Under the pieces are notes generated by a model, which was not told the origin of the DNA, did no database searches, and worked only from the letters and a program-made list of their open reading frames with translations. Shown here in pieces: positions 44,112-52,556 of a DNA stretch of 64,000 nt; within the stretch, counting starts at the first letter, position 1, and each line of letters opens with the position of its first letter. This stretch comes from Candidatus Epilinea brevis (GTDB lineage Bacteria; Chloroflexota; Anaerolineae; Epilineales; Epilineaceae). The stretch is taken from NCBI GenBank assembly GCA_016710785.1, contig JADJUE010000008.1, positions 109,912-173,911 on the forward strand, written 5' to 3'. The position numbers were made by a program, and so were the translations under genes.

Positions 44112-45220
44112 CAGTGCAACGACACGAGCAGCCGGATAAACATGCCCATGATCGCCGCCTCCTCTTCCGACGTGCGACGCCGCTGGGTCTGACATTCGTG
44201 GCGGTGGACCCATTCCTGACCCCCTCCGCCTCCGCAGCCGCAGTGGATGCTGTCGTCAACACCTCAGTCCCTCTTGGAAGCGGATTGCTGGTCCTCCTCA
44301 GCATCGGTATCAGCCTCGCACTGCTGCTGGCACTCCCGCTGGCTATGGCCGTCGCCAGAACCACCGACGCGCTTGAGCGCCGCTGGTCGTCTGTTGTCAC
44401 CGGTCTGGCCTGGGTCGTCAACATGGTCATCTTCTTGAGTTATCTTGCACCGGGGACCGATCGGCGCCTCGGCTTCGCCGCAGTCGTCTACACCGCCTCC
44501 GTCGCCATCATCGCCCTTTCCGCGCTGCTGCCCGCACGGCGTGACGGCCCTGGATCCCATGGGTCGCAGTCGCTGACGCTGCCGCAAGCCGTCGCCCGCG
44601 CGGCCCTCCTGCTCTGGACCGTCGGCGCCGCCTGGTTCGTGATGGACGCCTTCGGCATTGCGCCCCTCGGCTTCTCGCCGCTCGTCGTGCGCCTGACCGC
44701 CATCCACTTCCACTACGCCGCCTTCATCGTCCCCGTCATCGCCGCCGTGGTCGCCGCCGCCTATCCTTCCGCGCTGTCCCGCACGGCGGCCGTGGTCAGC
44801 GTCCTCGGCGCGCCATCGACCGCCATCGGCATCACCGCCGCCCAGCTGGGAGCCCCCCACTGGGTGGAGACGCTGTTCGCATTGCCGATGATCGCCGGCG
44901 CGCTGCTGGTCGGCGTCGTCCACCTGGGGCTGGCCTTGGGGTCCGGAGGAAGGTTGTTCCCGCGATCCGTGCGCGTCCTACGCCTGGTCGTCGGCGCCAC
45001 GCTGCTGGGGACGATGGGCCTGGCTGCTGCCTACGCAGCACGCGGCTGGCTGCCCTGGGCGCCGACCATCCCCCAGATGGCCCTCTGGCACGGCATCGGC
45101 AACGCGGTGGGCGTGGCGCTCTGCGGGCTCTTGGCCTGCTGGCTGGATCCGCCCGCCCCTCAGGTGCCTGAGGCGTCTACCCTACCCGGCTACCGGCACC
45201 AAGATCTCGTTGCGCCGTAG
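44108..45220 (+). CDS. YndJ-family polytopic membrane protein
   Basis: 370 residues with GTG start overlapping the DUF1990 stop by 4 nt. About nine hydrophobic segments, e.g. GLLVLLSIGISLALLLALPL, VVTGLAWVVNMVIFLSYLAP, LLWTVGAAWFVMDAFGIAP, and the YndJ-like segment VRLTAIHFHYAAFIVPVIAA. YndJ proteins occur next to or fused with DUF1990, as here; their function is not known. The last 39 bp overlap the convergent SOUL gene, so both stops lie inside the partner gene. Confidence 0.75.
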   Translation: MTVQRHEQPDKHAHDRRLLFRRATPLGLTFVAVDPFLTPSASAAAVDAVVNTSVPLGSGLLVLLSIGISLALLLALPLAMAVARTTDALERRWSSVVTGLAWVVNMVIFLSYLAPGTDRRLGFAAVVYTASVAIIALSALLPARRDGPGSHGSQSLTLPQAVARAALLLWTVGAAWFVMDAFGIAPLGFSPLVVRLTAIHFHYAAFIVPVIAAVVAAAYPSALSRTAAVVSVLGAPSTAIGITAAQLGAPHWVETLFALPMIAGALLVGVVHLGLALGSGGRLFPRSVRVLRLVVGATLLGTMGLAAAYAARGWLPWAPTIPQMALWHGIGNAVGVALCGLLACWLDPPAPQVPEASTLPGYRHQDLVAP

Positions 45221-45754
45221 GAACCAGGGGGTGATGGGCGGGTTGTAGCGCGCCCACACGGGCGCGCCGGTCGCCACCAGGCCACGACGGGCCAGGGCAT
45301 CGGTGAGATGCTTGAGCTTCTGTTCGTAGCGGCCCGTCGACCAGCCGCCGGAATAGCGGTACGCCGCCACGTGCCGCGGCGGCTCAGCGCGTAGGTGAAC
45401 ACGCGCGTCGATGGGCTCGGGCAGAGAGTCCAGGGTGTAGGCGGCGGGCATGGTGAATTGGATCAGCCAGGGTCCGGTCTCCGTCGACTCGCCACCTGCA
45501 GCCTGCTGCAGCACCGGGGCCGTCATAGCGATCTTCCGCCCCTCCGCTTGCAGGACGGGGGCCGTCATGGCGATCTTGCGGTCCCCGTGGTTGCTGCCGA
45601 AGATGTAGCCCGCCAACCGACGGAAACCCTCGTTGGTCGCCGCGCGCCGATCGCCGTCCACCTCCGTCTCGGCCACGACATAGCCGTCGTACTGACGGAT
45701 CTCGATGTCGTCGAAGCGCTCGACGACGGTATAGGCCAGGGTCTCGATGGCCAT
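45182..45754 (-). CDS. SOUL/HBP family haem-binding protein
   Basis: 190 residues. ATG 45754 has AGGAG 8 nt upstream. Family features: YTVVERFDDIEIRQYDGYVV at the N-terminus, FRRLAGYIFGSNHG, the repeated KIAMTAPVLQ (two copies 14 residues apart, usual in SOUL proteins), FTMPAAYTLDSLPEP, and the end RYNPPITPWFLRRNEI. SOUL proteins bind haem or porphyrin in the cytoplasm of bacteria. Overlaps the end of the YndJ-like gene tail to tail. Confidence 0.92.
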   Translation of the reverse strand: MAIETLAYTVVERFDDIEIRQYDGYVVAETEVDGDRRAATNEGFRRLAGYIFGSNHGDRKIAMTAPVLQAEGRKIAMTAPVLQQAAGGESTETGPWLIQFTMPAAYTLDSLPEPIDARVHLRAEPPRHVAAYRYSGGWSTGRYEQKLKHLTDALARRGLVATGAPVWARYNPPITPWFLRRNEILVPVAG

Positions 45755-46064
45755 GAGGCATCTCCTAATGGATCGGCGGCGGGAGCAGAAGGATAGTCCA
45801 GCGGTCGCCGACGGTGGCCGATCAGGGCGTCGCTGACGCGAGCGGGAACAATGTCGATCGCCGTGGGGAACGCGGCTCGCGGGGACGATCCGTCCGTTGC
45901 AGCATGGCAATCCGTTGCATCCAGGACGATCTCTGGGAGGACCACGTCCTTGAGCCCCCTCCGCCATCCCTGCTACCCTTGTGTCCTCGTCCTCCAGCTT
46001 CCGCTCGCGCCCCACGCGCCATCGCCGCCCCAAGGACCTCCCCACCGCCCATGGAAGAACGCCG
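45755..46064. other. Divergent intergenic region, no gene seen
   Basis: 310 bp between the SOUL gene and the propeller-M15 gene. It has the SOUL ribosome-binding site at its left end. No convincing promoter hexamers or coding frame was found; overlapping open frames on both strands look like GC shadows. Confidence 0.4.
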
Positions 46065-47897
46065 ATGACCCGTCCCCGCGCCGCCATCCTGCTGCTGGGC
46101 ATCCTCGCCCTGCTGGCGGCGATCCGCGTCATCCGTGGGCCTCTTGGTGGCTTGCGGACATTGCTGCCGGGACCGGTGGCTGAAGTGGCCCTGCCACCGC
46201 CCTCGCCCACCCCCTGGCCCTGGGCGGGCAGCACCGTGGCCATCGTGGCCCCGGACGACGACGGACAGGCCTTGCTGCTGCTGGACCCGTCGACCCGAGG
46301 CCCGCTGCGAACCCTGGCGGCCGGCTTCGAGGAGATCGCGGCGCCGGCCTGGTCGCCCGACGGCCGGGAGCTGGCCTTCGCCGCTCGGCGGGACGGCAAC
46401 TGGGATCTCTACCTGGTGCACGGGGACGGCTCCGAGCTGCGGCGCCTCACCGCGCATGCGGCCTTCGACGGCTGGCCGGCCTGGTCGCCCGATAGCGGAA
46501 GCCTGGCCTTCGTGTCCCATCGGGATGGCGTTCAGGCCGTCTACCGGATAGACCTGGCCGCGGGCGAAGGCGGCGCCGCGCGGCTCTCGGGGGGCGACGG
46601 ACCGGCCATCGAACCGGCCTGGTCGCCGGATGGGCGCTGGGTGGCCTACGCGGCCTGGAGCGATGGCGCCTACCGGCTGGAGGCCACGCGCCTGGACGGC
46701 GGCGAGCGGCGGGTGCTGGCCGAGCCTGGCGACGGACCGGACCGCGACCTGCGCGCCCCGGCCTGGTCACCCGACGGCGGCCGGCTGGCCTGGCTGGAAC
46801 AGCGCCACGGCGAAGGCCCGGTGGTCAGCCGCCGATGGACCAGCGACCCCGGGGCATTGACGGGAACGACCACGACCCATGCGGCGCAGGCCGCCGGCTT
46901 CGCCTGGTTCCCCGGCGGGCAGGCTCTGGCCATCCTCAGCGTCGGTCGCTCCGGCCGGCAGCTGGCCCTGCGGCCGGTCGGCGCCTTCAGCAGCGCAGCC
47001 ACGGTCGACCTGCCCGCGGGTCCGGCCGGCCTCAGCTGGTCCCGCGCGGCACTGTCGCCGGCGCTGCCCGAGCGGCTGCCGCCCGAGCGGGCACGTCTCG
47101 AACGGTCATTGCCGGAAGGGGCGTCCACTGCCTTGCCGACCGTCCGCGAGACCGCCGACGGCACCGCAGCGGGCATGGCGGCCCAGCCCGGCCTGGTCAC
47201 CTTGCCGGATGTCGCCGTGCCGGGAGACCGGATCAACGCCGCCCTCGCGGAAGACTTCGCCGCCTTGCGTTCTGATGTGCGCGCCGGCACGGGCCGCGAC
47301 TTCCTGGGCACCCTCGCCGACGCCTGGCGACCGCTGTCCTTCAAGAGCAGCGGCTCGGCCTTCTTCAGCTGGCACAAGACCGGCCGCGCCTTCGACACCC
47401 AGATGGAGCTCTGGGGCCCGGGGCGGCGGCGGGACATGGTGCTGGTGCGCGAGGACCTGGGCGGCTGGACGCAGTGGCGGATGTTCCTGCGGGCCGAGGC
47501 GCAGGACGGCAGCGCGGGCCGCCCCCTGACCGATCCGGGCTGGGCCTTCTCCGCCGGCAGCGGCGACGAGGCCCTGATGGCCACGGGCGGCAAGCGCGGC
47601 GACTCGGTACCGGGCGGCTATTGGGTAGACTTCAGTGCCCTCGCCGCGCGCCGCGGCTGGCAACGCATCCCGTCCAGCGTGCGCGGCGACCTGGACTGGC
47701 GCCGGAGCTGGACGGGCATCGAGTACTGGCATTACGAACGCCGCGACGGCCTGCGGTGGTTCGAAGCCGCCAGCCAGGTGTACACCAACGCCGAGCTGGT
47801 GGAAGCGCTGAACCCGGACCGCCTACGCGGTCTGGACGTGCCCCTGAACCGGTTGGTGCGGCTGGGTTTCCCGGCCGGCTGGCCCGGAGAGGGTTGA
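46065..47897 (+). CDS. TolB/PD40 propeller fused to an M15-like D,D-carboxypeptidase domain
   Basis: 610 residues. ATG 46065 has GGAAG 8 nt upstream; a signal/anchor helix follows (AAILLLGILALLAAIRVI). Four PD40 repeats are visible (AWSPDGRELAF, AWSPDSGSLAF, AWSPDGRWVAY, AWSPDGGRLAW) and further degenerate blades to ~residue 340. The last ~220 residues contain SWHKTGRAFDTQ (~residues 435-446) and IEYWHYERR (~550), matching the S.H..G.A.D and E.WH zinc motifs of peptidase family M15 (VanY/DdcA type): His, Asp and His ligands and the catalytic Glu. This suggests a surface enzyme acting on cell-wall peptides with a propeller as binding module. The M15 link is by motif only. Confidence 0.7.
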   Translation: MTRPRAAILLLGILALLAAIRVIRGPLGGLRTLLPGPVAEVALPPPSPTPWPWAGSTVAIVAPDDDGQALLLLDPSTRGPLRTLAAGFEEIAAPAWSPDGRELAFAARRDGNWDLYLVHGDGSELRRLTAHAAFDGWPAWSPDSGSLAFVSHRDGVQAVYRIDLAAGEGGAARLSGGDGPAIEPAWSPDGRWVAYAAWSDGAYRLEATRLDGGERRVLAEPGDGPDRDLRAPAWSPDGGRLAWLEQRHGEGPVVSRRWTSDPGALTGTTTTHAAQAAGFAWFPGGQALAILSVGRSGRQLALRPVGAFSSAATVDLPAGPAGLSWSRAALSPALPERLPPERARLERSLPEGASTALPTVRETADGTAAGMAAQPGLVTLPDVAVPGDRINAALAEDFAALRSDVRAGTGRDFLGTLADAWRPLSFKSSGSAFFSWHKTGRAFDTQMELWGPGRRRDMVLVREDLGGWTQWRMFLRAEAQDGSAGRPLTDPGWAFSAGSGDEALMATGGKRGDSVPGGYWVDFSALAARRGWQRIPSSVRGDLDWRRSWTGIEYWHYERRDGLRWFEAASQVYTNAELVEALNPDRLRGLDVPLNRLVRLGFPAGWPGEG

Positions 47898-47935
47898 GAG
47901 GCCGCCGCCACCGACACGCAGAGGAGCAAGCAGCG

Positions 47936-48928
47936 ATGAGCGACCTGGGCACCTTCGAGAAGTACCTGATCGAAGAGTTCTATGACGACTACCGCGAGGG
48001 GCAGATCAGCCGCCGCACCTTCATCCGCCGGGTGGCCTTCATCACCGGCAGCATGGGCGCCACGCTCACGGCCCTCACCGCCGTTGGCTGCAGCCCGGCG
48101 GAACTGCCGACGGCCACCGAGCCCATGCCCGTGCCGGTCTCGCCCACGGCAGGCGCCACGGTCGCCGCCGACGGCACGGCCACCGCCACGGCGGCGCCCA
48201 CCACCGAGCCCCAAAGCCCGCTGTCGGTGAAGGAAGGCGACCCGGCGGTGACCGGCAGCCGCGTCACCATCCCCGTCGAAAGCACCGACATCAGCGGCTA
48301 CCTGGCCCAGCCGGCGGCCGCGGGGGTCTACCCCGCCATCCTGATCTGCCACGAGAACCGCGGCCTGACGCCGCATATCGAGGATGTGGCCCGGCGCTTC
48401 GCCAAGGCCGGCTACGTGGCCCTGGCCCTCGACCTGCTGTCGCGCGAGGGCGGCACGGCCGCCAACGACCGCGACGCCATCCCGGGCCTTCTCACCAACG
48501 CGGGGGCCGAGCGCCACGTGGGCGACTTCAAGGCCGCCGCCGTGTACCTGAAGGGCCTGGACACAGTGGACCCCGAGCGCCTGGGCATGAACGGCTACTG
48601 CTTCGGCGGCGGCATCACCTGGCAGGCCGCCACGCAGATGCCGGAGCTCAAGGCCGCCGTGCCCTTCTACGGCCCGGGGCCGGACGCGGCCGCGGTGGCC
48701 TCCATCAGCGCCGCCATGCTGGGCGTGTACGCCGAACAGGACGAGCGGGTCAACGCCGGCAAGGACGCCCTGGACCAGGCCTTGACGGCCGCCGGCGTCA
48801 CCCACCAGATGAACGTCTACCCGGGCGTCAACCACGCCTTCCACAACGACACCGGCCAGCGCTACGTCGAGGCGCAGGCGACGCAGGCCTGGAACGACAT
48901 GCTGGCCTGGTTCGGCGAGTACCTGTAA
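47936..48928 (+). CDS. Tat-exported dienelactone hydrolase family lipoprotein
   Basis: 330 residues. ATG 47936 has AGAGGAG ~10 nt upstream. Twin-arginine motif SRRTFIRR then a hydrophobic stretch ending TAVGC52, i.e. a Tat signal with lipobox. An Ala/Thr/Pro linker follows. The alpha/beta-hydrolase core has VYPAILICHENRGLTPHIEDVARR, the nucleophile Cys in MNGYCFGGGITW, Asp in VYAEQDERV and His in VNHAFHND, i.e. the Cys-Asp-His triad of dienelactone hydrolases. An ester hydrolase on the outer face of the membrane is expected. Begins 38 bp after the propeller-M15 gene, so co-transcription is possible. Confidence 0.88.
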   Translation: MSDLGTFEKYLIEEFYDDYREGQISRRTFIRRVAFITGSMGATLTALTAVGCSPAELPTATEPMPVPVSPTAGATVAADGTATATAAPTTEPQSPLSVKEGDPAVTGSRVTIPVESTDISGYLAQPAAAGVYPAILICHENRGLTPHIEDVARRFAKAGYVALALDLLSREGGTAANDRDAIPGLLTNAGAERHVGDFKAAAVYLKGLDTVDPERLGMNGYCFGGGITWQAATQMPELKAAVPFYGPGPDAAAVASISAAMLGVYAEQDERVNAGKDALDQALTAAGVTHQMNVYPGVNHAFHNDTGQRYVEAQATQAWNDMLAWFGEYL

Positions 48929-48990
48929 CAGGAGGGGGACCCGTCCTGGGGACCCATCCCTAGGGAAAGGTCCGCGCGGACAAACGACAA

Positions 48991-49021
48991 CGGGGCGGGA
49001 ATGCCGTGCGTTCCCGCCCCG
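48991..49021 (+). terminator. Bidirectional hairpin terminator
   Basis: CGGGGCGGGAA and TTCCCGCCCCG form a perfect 11-bp stem with a 9-nt loop, between the convergent hydrolase and UbiB-kinase genes. Confidence 0.7.
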
Positions 49022-49051
49022 TCCGCCGGTCGCGTCTTGTCCGCTCCGATC

Positions 49052-50722
49052 CTAGCGCCCGTCCAGATGCCCCGAGCGGTCGATGGCCCGCAGCACCCTG
49101 ACCCCCAGCCACAGGCTGGACAGCGCACCCACCGCCCCCAGCACCGAGATCCCGCCCAAGAGGGGCGGCACGTCGAAGGACAGCAGCATGGCCGAGCCCA
49201 GGAAGAGCGAGCTGGCCACCAGCCCCAGCACCATCCGGTTGACGGAGGGCTCCAGGCCGCGATGGTCCATGTGCACGTAGAACTGGCCGCTGCGCATCTG
49301 GTCCAGGGCGTCGACGAGGCTGCCGGGCAGCAGGCTGACCAGGCGATCCAGCTCGCGGCCGAAGCGCAGGAAGCGCCGCGCCTGGCGCTGGGGTGACAGG
49401 CGGCGCGCCAGCAGCTTACGGCGGTAGGGGCGCATGGCCTCGATCAGGTTGAAGCCGGGGCTGAGCAGGCGACCGGTGCCCTCGAGCATCACCAGCACCT
49501 TGATCAGGAGGGCGATGTCGGCCGGCAGCACGAGGTGGAAGGAGCGGATGACGTCCACCAGGGCGCTCAGCGCGCCCGACATGTCGAAGCGCTCCACCGG
49601 CTGGTTGGCGTAGTTGGACACCATCTCGTCCAGCTCCCAGGCCAGGGACGCCCGATCCAGCCCAGGCGGCGAGTCGGCCATCTTCACCACCAGCTCGGCC
49701 ATGCGCGGCGCGTCCAGGTCGATGACCGCCAGCATCAGGTCTTCGATGTCATCGCGGCTGCGGTCATCCAGGCGGCCGACCATGCCGTAGTCCAGGAGCC
49801 CGATGGCGCCGCCTGGCAGCACCAGCAGGTTGCCGGGATGCGGGTCGGCATGGTAGTAGCCGTGGCCCAGGATCATCTCCATGTACATCTCGGCGCCGCG
49901 CCGCGCGATGAGGTCCAGGTCCAACCCGGCCTCGCGCAGGCGCGCCGTATCGCTGACACGGTTGCCGTCCAGGCGCTCCATCGTCAGCACCCGGCGCGTG
50001 GAGCGTTCGGCGTCCACCCGCGGCACGCGGATGTGGGGATCATCCCGGAAGATGGCGGCGATGCGCCGCATGTGGGCCACCTCGCTGGTGAAGTCCAGCT
50101 CGCGCAGCAGGGTGCGGCGGAATTCCTTGAACACCAGCATGGGCCGGTAGTTGGCGAAGTCCGGCACGCGCTCGGCCAGGCCGACGAGATCCTGCAGGAT
50201 GTCCAGGTCTACGCGCACGCGCTCGCTCACGCCGGGATGGCGCACCTTGACCACCACCCGCTCGCCGCCGGGCAAGGTAGCGCCATGCACCTGGGCGATG
50301 GAGGCGGAGGCGATGGGCTGGTCCTCGAAGCTCGCGTAGATCTCGGCCAAGGGCCGGCGCAGGTCGGCCTCGATGCGGGCGCGGATGGCGCCGACGGGAT
50401 CGGCCGGCGCGTCGCTCTGCAGTTGCTCCAGCTCGGCGGCCAAGGCCGCGCCCACCAGGTCCGCGCGGGTGCTGAGGATCTGCCCCAGCTTGATGCCGGT
50501 GGTGCCGATGTCGCTGAGGGCCATGCGCACGCGCGTCTCGCGCGGCAGCAGCGCCACGTCGGCGCCGGGCCCCTGCTCGTGTAGCCAGCGGCCCACGGGA
50601 CCCAGGCCCAGGCGCACGACGACATCCTGGAAGCCGTACTTCACCAGGATGGCCACGATCTCGCGCCAGCGGCCGAGGTTCTCCGGCAGGCGCCTGAGGG
50701 TGTCGATTCCTAGGCTGGGCAT
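49052..50722 (-). CDS. ABC1/AarF/UbiB-family atypical kinase
   Basis: 556 residues. Signature KxGQ motif at TTGIKLGQILSTRADL (~75-90), then SASIAQVHGATL (Ala-rich loop), VVVKVRHPGV (Lys), ELDFTSEVAHM, HADPHPGNLLVLP and LLDYGMVGRL (metal-binding Asp). Two C-terminal membrane helices (NRMVLGLVASSLFLGSAMLL and LLGGISVLGAVGALSSLWLG) are as in UbiB. UbiB proteins support quinone/lipid metabolism through ATPase activity. The ATG (50722) overlaps the stop of a 37-codon ORF by one base (TGATG). Confidence 0.93.
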   Translation of the reverse strand: MPSLGIDTLRRLPENLGRWREIVAILVKYGFQDVVVRLGLGPVGRWLHEQGPGADVALLPRETRVRMALSDIGTTGIKLGQILSTRADLVGAALAAELEQLQSDAPADPVGAIRARIEADLRRPLAEIYASFEDQPIASASIAQVHGATLPGGERVVVKVRHPGVSERVRVDLDILQDLVGLAERVPDFANYRPMLVFKEFRRTLLRELDFTSEVAHMRRIAAIFRDDPHIRVPRVDAERSTRRVLTMERLDGNRVSDTARLREAGLDLDLIARRGAEMYMEMILGHGYYHADPHPGNLLVLPGGAIGLLDYGMVGRLDDRSRDDIEDLMLAVIDLDAPRMAELVVKMADSPPGLDRASLAWELDEMVSNYANQPVERFDMSGALSALVDVIRSFHLVLPADIALLIKVLVMLEGTGRLLSPGFNLIEAMRPYRRKLLARRLSPQRQARRFLRFGRELDRLVSLLPGSLVDALDQMRSGQFYVHMDHRGLEPSVNRMVLGLVASSLFLGSAMLLSFDVPPLLGGISVLGAVGALSSLWLGVRVLRAIDRSGHLDGR

Positions 50723-50835
50723 CAGGCTGGGACCTCGGCCAGGTCCACCAGGATCTCCTCGATCTGCGCCAGGGCGCGGCGCAGACTATTGACGTCGGAC
50801 CACGGCTTGTTGACGATACGGGAGGCATCGTTCAT
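50722..50835 (-). CDS. 37-residue ORF translationally coupled to ubiB-like gene
   Basis: The peptide reads MNDASRIVNKPWSDVNSL.. followed by RRALAQIEEILVDLAEVPA. Its second half looks like one amphipathic helix. The stop TGA shares a base with the ATG of the UbiB-like gene, a classical coupling arrangement. A good promoter (50881-50909) lies 46 bp upstream and the leader carries TGAGAG. Too short for family assignment. Evidence is arrangement plus helical pattern. Confidence 0.5.
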   Translation of the reverse strand: MNDASRIVNKPWSDVNSLRRALAQIEEILVDLAEVPA

Positions 50836-50880
50836 GAGGGCTCTCAGGGGGTGGCGCGTCAGGCTTGGTAAGCGACCTGA

Positions 50881-50909
50881 ACGATACCGGCGGCGAAGCT
50901 TGTTGTCGA
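50881..50909 (-). promoter_or_regulatory. Sigma-70-like promoter of the microprotein-ubiB operon
   Basis: On the minus strand TCGACA (5 of 6 to consensus), 17-bp spacer, TATCGT. Expected start near 50874, leader of ~39 nt. Confidence 0.5.
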
Positions 50910-51007
50910 GCGCGCGGCGTCTGGGCTGGCCCGCTGATCACAGTTGCTCGCGCAGCGGATCGCCATTGCAAATGGGCTGCAGTAGCAGTCGCTACGGGTC
51001 TCGGGGA

Positions 51008-51179
51008 CACCGGACCCGGTCCCGCGGGTCACCGGACCCGGTCCCGCGGGTCACCGGACCTGGTCCCGCGGGTCACCGGACCCGGTCCCGCGGGTCACCG
51101 GACCTGGTCCCGTGGGTCACCGGACCTGGTCCCGTGGGTCGCCGGACCCGGTCCCGCGGGTCGCCGGACCCGGTCCCGT
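51008..51179. repeat. 22-bp palindromic minisatellite, 7.8 copies
   Basis: Eight consecutive starts of CACCGG/CGCCGG occur at exact 22-bp steps (51008, 51030, 51052, 51074, 51096, 51118, 51140, 51162). The unit contains ACCGGACCCGGT, GGACCCGGTCC and CCCGCGGG, all palindromic or nearly so. Copies differ at only three sites (C/T in ACCCGG, C/T in CGCGGG, A/G in TCACC). The 22-bp period is not a multiple of three and no gene is expected here. It separates the microprotein-ubiB promoter from the SRPBCC gene end. No spacers, so not CRISPR. Confidence 0.9.
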
Positions 51180-51230
51180 TCGCGTTGGACACCGTTCCGC
51201 ATGGTAGCGGCCCTGGACGGGCCGGGAACT

Positions 51231-51743
51231 TCATGTCCTGGGCGGAGGGGGCGTGGGACCGACCGACCCCTCCGCCCAGGGCCCCGCCCCCTTCGCCAGC
51301 TCCGCCGCCAGCCCCGCCTCGCCGTGCCGCATCATGAGCCGGTGGTTCCAGGCGAAGAAGGGCTTGCCGATGGGCGCCAGCAGGTTCAGCAGCGCCTTGC
51401 CCGTCCGCACTTCCTCCTCGAACACCACGTAGGTGCCGCTGCCGTAGGGCGCGAGCACCCAGCGCATGCGCCCGACCAGGTCACCGCGCACCGCGACCTC
51501 GGCGACATGGGGGCGTTCGTAGCGGATCGTCTCCAGCTCGAAGCGCATGTGGTAGGGAAGCGCGGCCTTCACATGCACGGCAACGCGGGCGCCAACGCCC
51601 CGGATGGCGTTCAGCGGCGCGACCTCCAGGAACTCTGGCCACCAGCGCGCATAGGTCAGGGGGTCGCCGACCAGACCCCACACCGCCTCGGGGACGGCGT
51701 CCGCATGCCAGCGTTCCAGGAAATGGTATTCGGTCAGGCTCAC
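51231..51743 (-). CDS. SRPBCC (polyketide cyclase/START-like) protein
   Basis: 170 residues from GTG 51743, preceded by GCGAGG 7 nt upstream; an in-frame TTG at 51809 would add 22 residues without family support. Typical start SLTEYHFLERWHADAVPEAVWGLV, then YARWWPEF, LETIRYERPHVAEVAVRGD and GSGTYVVFEEEVRTG; C-terminal helix LLAPIGKPFFAWNHRLMMRHGE. The fold holds a hydrophobic ligand in a cavity; ligand unknown. Cytoplasmic. Confidence 0.8.
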   Translation of the reverse strand: MSLTEYHFLERWHADAVPEAVWGLVGDPLTYARWWPEFLEVAPLNAIRGVGARVAVHVKAALPYHMRFELETIRYERPHVAEVAVRGDLVGRMRWVLAPYGSGTYVVFEEEVRTGKALLNLLAPIGKPFFAWNHRLMMRHGEAGLAAELAKGAGPWAEGSVGPTPPPPRT

Positions 51744-51880
51744 GGCGTCCTCGCCTTCGTGGATGACGTCATCCGGGACATCGTACCTGCCCTTCCGTAT
51801 TCGCGGCAAGTGGCGCGGTAAGCGCTGCGGCGCGTGGCGCGGCCAGCCCTTGCGGCCGGTGTCGCCGCGCCGTCCCGGAC

Positions 51881-52444
51881 TCAGGGCGTCGGCCAGGGCT
51901 CTGCCACCGCTCCCAAGGGCTCCACCAACCGTACACCGGACTGTTCCAATACCGTCCGCTCCGTCCGGTCAGCGTACACGGTGATGCAGCTGTTGGGGCT
52001 GTCTGTGGTCAGGATCGGCTGCTCGCCGCGGTAGAAGCAGGGGTCTTCCGGCCGACCGCGCTTCCAGGACCAGCCCTCCAGGGTGGCGATGTCGCCGACG
52101 AAAGCCCGCACGGCGTCATCCAGGCGCAGGCAGACGAACTGGCTGGGCGTCTCGCGCAGGCGGTCAGCGCGGATATGGCTGGCGTAGCGCTCCAGCACCG
52201 CGCCGCGCAGGCCCTCCACGCAGGGCAGGCCCAGGGGCTGGCGCGCGAGCCCCTGGGCGATGAACGGGTAAGGCAGGGCGATGACCAGGCGATCGGCCTG
52301 CGACAAGGCATGATCGCGCAGCCGGCGCCACAGCTGATCGCTGTAGTCGATGGGAAAGTAGCGTTGGCGGTCCTCCACGTAGGCCTCCCTGTTGTCATCG
52401 GCCGCGCCCCCCGCGGGCGAACCGGCGATGGCCCGCAGCAGCAA
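51881..52444 (-). CDS. Hypothetical protein, start uncertain
   Basis: 187 residues if started at TTG 52444; no ATG is available and the frame stays open for at least 37 codons upstream without a start codon, so the true 5' end may be lost by a frameshift. The coding part looks genuine (YVEDRQRYFPIDYSDQLWRR, DRLVIALPYPFIAQGLARQ, SQFVCLRLDDAVRAFVGDI, DPCFYRGEQPILTTDSPN). No family recognised, no membrane segment. Just upstream a short ORF (MASTISNPPAG.. 18 codons) begins at ATG 52557 overlapping the antitoxin stop (TGATG) and stops early; it could be the original start of this gene before an indel. Confidence 0.5.
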   Translation of the reverse strand: MLLRAIAGSPAGGAADDNREAYVEDRQRYFPIDYSDQLWRRLRDHALSQADRLVIALPYPFIAQGLARQPLGLPCVEGLRGAVLERYASHIRADRLRETPSQFVCLRLDDAVRAFVGDIATLEGWSWKRGRPEDPCFYRGEQPILTTDSPNSCITVYADRTERTVLEQSGVRLVEPLGAVAEPWPTP

Positions 52445-52556
52445 GATGCGTGCCGCGACAGGGTGATACGTAGAGCAGGACGCGGAAGTTCCGGCGCTGA
52501 TTACAGCCGCAGCACCGTCGCCGCCCCCGCGGGTGGATTGCTGATGGTCGAAGCCA

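Noticed and set aside
45480..45590. Internal duplication KIAMTAPVLQ in the SOUL protein
   Set aside because: Two KIAMTAPV-like motifs are normal for the SOUL family.
51008..51179. Possible CRISPR array
   Set aside because: The 22-bp units are directly contiguous with no spacers and no cas genes are nearby.
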